A stretch of DNA of 64,000 nt, taken from assembly GCA_019633425.1 (NCBI GenBank), contig WSUB01000023.1, positions 254,961 through 318,960 on the forward strand. Reading direction: 5' to 3'. Shown in pieces: positions 57,800 through 64,000 of this stretch (position 1 is its first letter; each line of letters opens with the position of its first letter). Source of the DNA: Tulasnella sp. 424 (Eukaryota > Basidiomycota > Agaricomycetes > Cantharellales > Tulasnellaceae). Under the pieces are notes generated by a model, which saw nothing but the letters and a program-made list of their open reading frames with translations, had not been told where the DNA came from and did not search any database. The position numbers and the translations under genes were made by a program.

Positions 57800-60072
57800 T
57801 CAGGGTGCGACTGAGTTTTGTTTCGGTGACACAGCTGCGAGCCGTTGAGCGGCGTCCTCCTCGTTTTCAGTCCTACCGATCTGAGCATATAAATCTTTTG
57901 CCTCTGCATAGTGTAACGCGGCCTCGGCGTTGCGACCTTGCTTCTGGCACAAGTACCCAAGACCACGTAGCACGTTTGCTTGACCCAGGCGATCACCGAC
58001 GCGAGCGTAGATTTCTTGCGCTTGGGTGTACGACCCTTCTGCCTGGGTGTCCTTGGATTGGGCACTGTAGACGTGTCCGAGCCCCTTCAACGTGTGCGCT
58101 CGGCCCAGGTCAGCACCGATGCGAGCGTAGATTTCTTGCGCTTGGATGTACGACTCTTCTGCCTGGGTGTATTTGGATTGAAGACCGTAGACCTCCCCCA
58201 GCGCAAACAACGTCTCCGCTCGACCCAGGTCATCACCGACGCGAGTGTAGATTTCTTGGGCTTGGGTGTAGGACTCTTCTGCCTGGGTGTATTTGGATTG
58301 AGCACGGTAGACCTCTCCCAGCCCTAACAACGTGTGCGCTCGACCTTGGTCATCACCGACGCGAGCGTAGATTTCTTGCGCTCGGATGTACGACTCTTCT
58401 GCCTGGGTAAATTTGGATTGAAGTTGGTAGGTATCTCCTAGCCGCTCCAGTGCGGTTGCGGCTGCGCTTTGGTTCCCTGCAGACCTCGCGAGAGAAAGTG
58501 TTTCCTGGAACAGCGATGTAGCCTTTTCAAAATCACGTTGATTGTAATGCATCCGACCCATTTGGAACAACAGCTCGATAGATGGTACTCTGCAGTCTGG
58601 AGCCTTTCCACCAGATGGGGGAAGTGATGGCTGAAACCGGAAGGGTATTAGGAACGTTCACAATGAAATCACCACCAGACTCACGATCCATTGCAGCTCA
58701 GCACAGCACCGAGCAATATTAGGCCTAGCCTTTGGATTGAAAGCCCAACAATCCTTCATCAGGCTGCAAAGCGCGATGATCTGCGCCAGCTGTGCATCTT
58801 CGTGAGTCGCAGGAACCTCTCCTTTGATCACCATCAGAGTTATAACGCCCGCCGAGTTAACTTCGTGAAACGGGACCTTGTCCGTCACGACCTGATGAAG
58901 GGTTGGTCAATGGAAATAAGCGATGACAAGAATATCAGGTATTCGCATTACCGCTTACCTCCCAGGCGATCCAGCCAGCTGCCCAAAGGTCGGTCGACAG
59001 ACCCGGGCGTCTCCCGTTCACAACTTCAGGAGGCGCCCAGCGGAGTGACCATGCAGGCCCTGTCAGCGTTAATTGATTGCCAATAGCATTGATATCTATT
59101 TGAGGTTGGGCTTGCTCCGTCGTCGGATTTTGCTGCGCCTGCCGTTCAAGTTCTTCGTCTGGAACCCCGTCTTCTGACTCCGTGATAGGGCGCGCCGACC
59201 CAAAGTCGGTAATGATCGCGCGGTAGGACAAGCTGACGAGGATGTTGAACTGGGCGGAATCAACGTGGGGTGTGAAGTACCAATCGTGCGTAGAACGACC
59301 AACTCACCGACTTAAGGTCGCCGTGGCAAATCGGGGGCTGGCGAGTATGAAGATACTGGACACCCTCGAATGTATCCTTGATCTAATACAAGTACGTCAT
59401 TGAATTTTCCTGACTCTTTTGTATGGACCGTTTTCGCTTACAAGCGAGACGCGTTCAGGGATTTCCCATCTTCCAGTGGCAAGGAATTCGCTGACGTTTC
59501 CATTCGGCTCCCAGGACAAAACTATCCAAGCCTTTCCGTCCTCGAGGTCTTCGACGAAGCCAACCAATCTGACGATGTTCTCGTGTGACAGTCCGGCCAT
59601 TATCTCCACCTCATGAACGTATTCCTGGTTGGATTCCGTAAGTGCTGTGCCGTAAACCACAGAATTGATCAATCTTACGTTCGAAAACTTCTTTTGGTTA
59701 ATGCTTCGGTGAGATCGAAGTTTCTTCACTGCCACCACTTGTTCCTCGCTTCCGTCGTCCCGTCGAAACGTTGCCTGAACCACGTCTGCCTTGCCACCGC
59801 TTCCATAAGACCCCCCAGAGGTAAATATAATTGCGCTAGAGTGAATTCGGTAACCCGCCAAGCCATCCAGTCTTTGCCGCTGTGACATCCTTGTCATTCT
59901 AAGTCAATTGCGCATGCGGAATCGGACTCACCGCAGAGGGTTTCTTTGGCGCTGCTCTCTGCGCGTCTTGATCGTCGTTCTCCTCGATCATCTGGGTGTA
60001 AGGTCTCGGCACCAGTGCCCTAACCCAGAGGGACCTGAAAGGTGCGAGGAGCCTCGAGATAAATCCCCCCAT
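57800..60072 (-). CDS. protein kinase-TPR fusion protein, copy 2
   Basis: About 650 residues. Exon 1 starts MGGFISRLLAPFRSLWVRAL at 60072, with Gly2 and Ser6 as in N-myristoylation sites and a basic/hydrophobic follow-up. After a GTGAGT intron: QRLDGLAGYRIHSSAI, YGSGGKADVVQATFR (degenerate P-loop), VVAVKKL, EIMAGLSHENIVRLVGFVED, LSWEPNGNVSEFLATG, YLHTRQPPICHGDLKS (HGD), FNILVSLSYRAIITDFGSAR, LTGPAWSLRWAPPEV, DLWAAGWIAWE, and KDCWAFNPKARPNIARCCAE. An intron (GTGAGT..TTCAG near 58633-58698) leads to MGRMHYNQRDFEKATSLFQE and five TPR units of 40 residues (RAHTLLGLGEVYRAQSK, TQAEESYTQAQEIYTRVG), ending SPKQNSVAP. The frame is open throughout, so it appears functional. Ligand and substrate unknown. 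Confidence 0.85.
57960..58445 (-). repeat. TPR-coding tandem repeat, exact 120-bp period (copy 2)
   Basis: The motif gcgagcgtagatttcttg or close variants recur at 58001, 58121, 58241 (gcgagtgtag) and 58361, i.e. exactly every 120 nt. Units are so alike that recent duplication or gene conversion within the array is likely. Few positions vary: the residue after TL (L, F, K, R), the one after VY (R, G, S) and that after GRA (H, E). Confidence 0.88.
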
Positions 60073-60609
60073 TAGCTAACGGCGCCAAGAACCACTTGGA
60101 TCCGACCGATGCTGGTTAGAGAGACTGATTGTCGCAGGATAAAGAACTAAAGGTCGAGATTGCGAGAGGGTGTAACCGAGCCACGGGCGCTCAAAGGCAC
60201 GGCGCTAGAGATGCGATTGGAATGTTAACGTTCGACGTTTGGCATTGCCCGCCAAACATGAACAGGGTTGATGCCTACACTCGCGGGGCCAGTCTTATCT
60301 CCGAGCTTCGCCCGAACAAGTGATTGGTCAGCGAACCAGGAACGTCGGGTCCTCATTCGGACAGTCTCAGACCCCAGCCCAATATGCCGAGAACTCAGAA
60401 GTGACGTGAATGGATTAGAGCGGCGACCCAATTGAGATATATCCATTGGGGAGGTGACCTTGGCGAGCAAGGTGACCTCTTCTAATCGCTTCCGCACCAC
60501 CGAGCACAGACACTTCTACGTCTCAGCATCGGTCAACGACCATTTACCCCCCACATTCTCTTGGAGCTATCACTCTCTTTTCCCCCCTAGCAAAACACAC
60601 CCAACAACG
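60073..60609. other. divergent region between kinase-TPR copy 2 and Kre9-like gene B
   Basis: About 0.54 kb. 60073-60486 has no counterpart upstream of gene A, so this is the junction side of the tandem duplication. From 60487 the sequence matches 55111 onward. No gene seen. Confidence 0.5.
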
Positions 60610-61618
60610 ATGTTCTTCTCGCCAAAGTCTGTCGCTCTCGCCGTCCTTGGCCTCCTCACCGCGCCTTCGATCGTCTGTACGTCCGCGCCCATCAAACCTC
60701 ACAATGCATTCTTCAGCCACTCAAGGACCTTCCTTGGCAGCCGCTATTGAACCAGGATCAGAGAAGTACTCGTGAGAAACGATTGATTTCAATGCCGCCT
60801 ATGTCCAAAGTCTAATGACGAGGGTGGCTGCTCCAACAGGGTGTTCGTTTCCAACCAAATCACTTGGGGATACAGCAAAGGCGACCCAACGTCGGTCTCA
60901 ATCACTATCGCCAACGCCAACTCTGGTGCCCTCGACGGGCCATTTTCTGTGAGTAAATTTCCCTTTTCCGTGCGGCGGGCATTGTGCGACACAACCTGCA
61001 TATATCTTGGCGGGAGGACCCTGTCTGACCGATTCTTCTTGGCAACGACCGACAAATCCCTTACACGCCACATTCCTCTTCACCTGCCCACGTGCCCCCA
61101 TGTTTGCCATTTTATGTTGTAGATTTCCGAAAACGTGCAGACACCCAACAAGAGTTTCAACGTAACTTCAGGCTCAGCATACGTCGTCAATTTCATCAAC
61201 CCAAAGAACAATTCCGAGATTTACGCGTCTTCACAACCGTATAAAATCAAGCCTGCTGGAAGTACGTCCTATTCGTCAACCTAAATAGCTGACCATTTGT
61301 ACTCATCGCCTTGTCTTTTGCGTATTCGATTTAGCTGCTCCCGTCTACACCGTTATGAGCTTCTACATCTCTGGCAACCAGACCAAGAGTTGGACTTTGA
61401 TCGAAACGTCCCGGGCCAACTCCACTTCTAAAACGCCCGCTCTTACCGGAACCGGCCTCACCACGCTTACGACTTCATCGACCAGCGCAGCCGGTACCGC
61501 TACAACTACTCTCCGATCTGGTAACAGCAACCACAACACCGCTACGTCCCTCCAGACCGTTAGCACCATGGCAATTGGTTTCATAGGAGCGATCGCCGGA
61601 GCCGCTCTTTTGCTGTAA
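60610..61618 (+). CDS. Kre9/Knh1-like GPI-anchored surface protein, copy B
   Basis: Paralogue of the gene at 55235-56278 with the same exon layout and no stop or frameshift. Signal peptide MFFSPKSVALAVLGLLTAPS; module with VFVSNQITWGYSKGDPTSVS, NANSGALDGPFS, ISENVQTPNKSFNVTSGSAY and FINPKNNSEIYASSQPYKIK; stalk TGTGLTTLTTSSTSAAGTAT; GPI end AIGFIGAIAGAALLL. The segment after the second exon junction differs most (AIEPGSEKYS against ITVSGPSSDKYW), and about ten residues around NVT are shortened. Both copies keep signal and anchor, so both should reach the wall. Confidence 0.87.
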
Positions 61619-61862
61619 TCACGGACAACTTATTGGAGGGGGGTTTCTTCGATCCAGCAGCTCGCTGAGTTTTTTTGTTTTAGATCTTGACATATAACTT
61701 GCCCTTTTTTTGCCTCGCTTTTTTCTTCGCTGTCACCTTTTTTTGGTCTTCTTACTGGTAATACCCCCCCTTCTTTGGACCCATCCAAATACCGCCTGGC
61801 ACAGGAACATCCAGCTTGCAACCTCAAATTTCTTGTCTATATCATCTCTCGCGCTTTTTCAG

Positions 61863-61940
61863 CGAGTGTCTCTATCATCGTCAAACTGTATTCCCCGCCT
61901 GTGTCCATCCGATGTCGCTCCTTTCCACCACCACTCTCTT
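61863..61940. repeat. 78-bp direct repeat left of the gap
   Basis: Starts cgagtgtctctatcatcgtc and ends accaccactctctt. Identical to 62040-62117 on the other side of the Ns. The corresponding place in unit 1 (56525-56602) holds this sequence once. Confidence 0.95.
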
Positions 61941-62039
61941 NNNNNNNNNNNNNNNNNNNNNNNNNNNNNNNNNNNNNNNNNNNNNNNNNNNNNNNNNNNN
62001 NNNNNNNNNNNNNNNNNNNNNNNNNNNNNNNNNNNNNNN
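61941..62039. other. assembly gap (99 N)
   Basis: Run of 99 undetermined bases. Because both flanks carry the same 78 bp, the gap probably joins two contig ends that overlap, and real missing sequence may be nil. Frames running through it are not real. Confidence 0.95.
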
Positions 62040-62117
62040 CGAGTGTCTCTATCATCGTCAAACTGTATTCCCCGCCTGTGTCCATCCGATGTCGCTCCTT
62101 TCCACCACCACTCTCTT
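62040..62117. repeat. 78-bp direct repeat right of the gap
   Basis: Exact copy of 61863-61940; see there. Confidence 0.95.
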
Positions 62118-63270
62118 GTTGATAGCATATCCTTGCGTCGCACGCCTCCTTCAAATAGTATTATTTAGCCAAACTGTTTTGGGCCTAATAGCTCTGGGGG
62201 AGGCTGGTCCGAGGGGTCCCATCAAAACGCTTACGTGACGAGCTAGACGCCAGCCACAGCGCTGCAGTGCACGCTCTTTGAATCTCCGCCCCGCGCGACG
62301 CGTCTTTGCAAATGAGGGCGCGTGAAATCAGGCTGCGAGTTTGTCCGGTTCATACAAGGTGCAGGGTTTAAGCGACTGGTACCAGTACTGTTGCTCTATC
62401 GTTGATTGGACAAGGATTGAACAAAGAGGGACCATCCTCGCACAATATTCGTCGGGAATCACTCTTTGATTCAACACGTGGCCCCCCATCTCAATCCTCG
62501 CTTCGAGCAAAGACAGGACCAGGATGCCAACACTTATGGATAAACCATTCCGGCCCGTTATTCAGCCATTCCAAAACGCTTGTTTTCACGTTGTGTCACG
62601 CGCAGCGAAACGCTGATGCCCATCGTGGCTTAGAGTTAGTGTATAGCAATATATTGAGGACCCTTTGTTTAATTATCCGAAGTGGGGGTTCGCGTTCCGG
62701 GCATAGATTGATCGTGTAACGCTCGGAGTTTGACCTTGGACTCCCGGCGTACCGTACTGAGTGCCTGGATGAAGGTACCTTGAGAGGCCCTTCCGAGTCA
62801 GCTCGATTGAGGAATTGGTCATCTGAAGTCTTGGAAGCTCCTTGACTCCTCCCAATCACTCCAAGCGAAGCGCCGGAGGAGCTCAGAAGAGGACGGAGCC
62901 GGACCATCGGAAACACTAATCTATAGTGACGCTACTTTATGGCCATGAGTTTGTAATAACGTTGATTTGACAGAGCTATAAATAACCCATTTCTGAGGTC
63001 GTATTAAAATACGTCGTTCAGGTGCAACATGCAGCCCAGAGTGGGAGGATCCGATCCATCGTAAAGCAAGAGCCGATGGTGTGTAAACTATCAAAGTATA
63101 CTACATATGAACAACATAGAATGAGATACTACCGAAGTGGATTCGATACTGTCCTTGGCGACCGTACAAAAGTAGCTAGCGGGAGGAGAGGTGATAGAAC
63201 AGGGGTTTCAAAGATAGTTTACAGATCGACGGCGGAGAGAACTGATAAGCAACCTATCACTGGGAAGGGA

Positions 63271-64000
63271 TTATGAATGGGATGTTGGGGTGGGCGGATG
63301 CACGGGGTCAAGATGTGGCTGAGTTTGTTTCGGTGACACGGCCGCGAGCCGTCGAGCGGCGTTCTTCTCGTCCTTAGTGCTGCCAATCTGAGCATATAAA
63401 TCTTTAGCCTCTGCATAGTGTAACGCGGCCTCAGCGTTGCGGCCTTGGTCCCGGCGCAGGTGCCCAAGACAAAGTAGCGCGTTCGCTCGACCCAGGACAT
63501 CACCGATCCGAGCGTATATTTCTTGCGTTCGGGTGTACGACTCTTCTGCCTGGGCGAATTTGGATTGAAGACGGTAGACGTCTCCCAGCCCAGCCAACGT
63601 GTTCGCTCGACCCAGGTTATCACCGACTCGCGCGTAGATTTCTTGCGCTAGGGTGTACGACTCTTCTGCCTGGGTGAATTTGGATTGAGGTCGGTAGACG
63701 TCTCCCAGCCCAGCCAACGTGTTCGCTCGACCCAGGTCACTACCTACGCGAGCGTATATTTCTTGCGCTCGGGTGTACGACTCTTCTGCCTGGGTGTATT
63801 TGGATTGGAGACGGTAGACTTCTCCCAGCCCATCCAACGTGTTCGCTCGGCCCAAGTCATTACCGATGCGAGCGTAGATTTTTTGCGCTCGGGTGTACGA
63901 CTCTTCTGCCTGGGTCCATTTAGATTGAAGTCGGTAGGCATCTCCTAGCCAATCCAATGCCTTTGCGGCTGCGCTATCGTTCCCTGCAGACCTCGCGAGA
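63271..64000 (-). CDS. protein kinase-TPR fusion protein, copy 3 (C-terminal TPR part only)
   Basis: The open frame continues past the right edge (upstream coding). Five TPR units are visible, for example WTQAEESYTRAQKIYARIG, NTLDGLGEVYRLQSK, NTLAGLGDVYRPQSK and NALLCLGHLRRDQGR, then the cap AALHYAEAKDLYAQIG. Compared with copy 2, one A is missing in a run just before the stop (SPKQNS becomes SPKQTQ). This shifts the frame and extends the protein by about 15 residues (HLDPVHPPTPTSHS). By homology with copy 2, a kinase domain is expected to the right of the window, but it is not seen here. Confidence 0.85.
   Translation of the reverse strand, partial: LARSAGNDSAAAKALDWLGDAYRLQSKWTQAEESYTRAQKIYARIGNDLGRANTLDGLGEVYRLQSKYTQAEESYTRAQEIYARVGSDLGRANTLAGLGDVYRPQSKFTQAEESYTLAQEIYARVGDNLGRANTLAGLGDVYRLQSKFAQAEESYTRTQEIYARIGDVLGRANALLCLGHLRRDQGRNAEAALHYAEAKDLYAQIGSTKDEKNAARRLAAVSPKQTQPHLDPVHPPTPTSHS
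63485..63965 (-). repeat. TPR-coding tandem repeat, 120-bp period (copy 3)
   Basis: Units at exact 120-nt spacing marked by cgtgttcgctcg and by tacgactcttctgcctggg on the plus strand. Closer to each other than to the repeats of copy 1. Confidence 0.87.

Larger units (their letters stand above)
55111..60072. repeat. tandem segmental duplication, unit 1 (Kre9-like gene plus kinase-TPR gene)
   Basis: Direct repeat with the segment from 60487 to the window end. Homology covers the promoter tract, the whole Kre9-like gene, about 1.5 kb of intergenic sequence and the kinase-TPR 3' part. Offset is 5375 bp at the start of the Kre9-like gene and about 5500 bp near 57710, including the N gap and the 78-bp repeat around it. 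The right limit of homology lies beyond the window, so the kinase half cannot be compared; 60072 is the end of the gene, not a proven breakpoint. Confidence 0.85.
61619..63270. other. duplicated intergenic region downstream of Kre9-like gene B
   Basis: Matches 56279-57799 apart from the gap. No gene is supported on either strand. Confidence 0.5.
60487..64000. repeat. tandem segmental duplication, unit 2 (runs off window)
   Basis: Second unit of the 5.4-kb duplication. Contains Kre9-like gene B, the intergenic region with the N gap, and the 3' part of kinase-TPR copy 3. Confidence 0.85.

Noticed and set aside
57960..58445. CRISPR-like array (regular direct repeats)
   Set aside because: The 120-bp period is in frame and encodes TPR helices; repeats are contiguous without unique spacers, and the genome is eukaryotic.
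61710..62238. Open frames of 105-152 codons on both strands across 61710-62238
   Set aside because: They run through the N gap and exist only because undetermined codons hold no stops; the flanks are duplicated 3' UTR-like sequence.

Overview
The window is a gene-dense nuclear segment from a filamentous basidiomycete, most likely an Agaricomycete. Evidence: short introns of about 50-70 nt with GT..AG ends interrupt almost every gene, genes sit 100-600 bp apart on both strands, and families such as Kre9/Knh1-like GPI proteins, large F-box proteins and a fused kinase-TPR family are present. The species cannot be told from the sequence. No tRNA, rRNA, CRISPR or autonomous transposon was found. 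All gene models below were built by hand-splicing: frames and introns were joined by eye, so exon edges are inferences unless stated.

Left part (1-9.7 kb): 3' part of a LIMK/TESK-like kinase gene, a small cysteine-bearing secreted GPI-type protein, a TPR/Kelch/MYND protein, and the diflavin reductase TAH18. At 9.7-16 kb lies a segmental duplication: a complete F-box protein plus eIF5A, then a second copy in which the F-box gene is a pseudogene interrupted by an inverted-repeat element, while eIF5A is intact.

Middle part (17-33 kb) is conserved housekeeping sequence: OXA1, a coiled-coil protein, a mitochondrial ornithine-type carrier, a PCID2/Thp1-like PCI protein, a class 3 aldehyde dehydrogenase, a SET5-like methyltransferase, an endosomal Na+/H+ exchanger and a DUF202 protein. 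From 38 to 55 kb there are a Dabb-domain protein, a four-TM protein, a second F-box protein, two small homologous proteins of an unrecognised family, ARPC5, a Bre4/aromatic-acid-exporter-like protein and the ERAD-type E2 UBC7.

The accessory part consists of a protein kinase-TPR fusion family: one complete gene (33.5-35.9 kb), a collapsed pseudogene beside it (36.9-37.8 kb), a second complete gene (57.8-60.1 kb) and a third that runs off the right edge (63.3-64 kb). The last two lie in a tandem duplication of about 5.4 kb that also duplicated a Kre9-like cell-surface gene. Their 120-bp coding repeats are very similar to one another, the kinase carries HGD in place of HRD, and one copy starts with an N-myristoylation-like motif. 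This recalls repeat-bearing receptor families with birth-and-death evolution and is the best candidate here for an undescribed system. A 99-N gap at 61941-62039 is flanked by the same 78 bp on both sides and looks like an assembly artefact.
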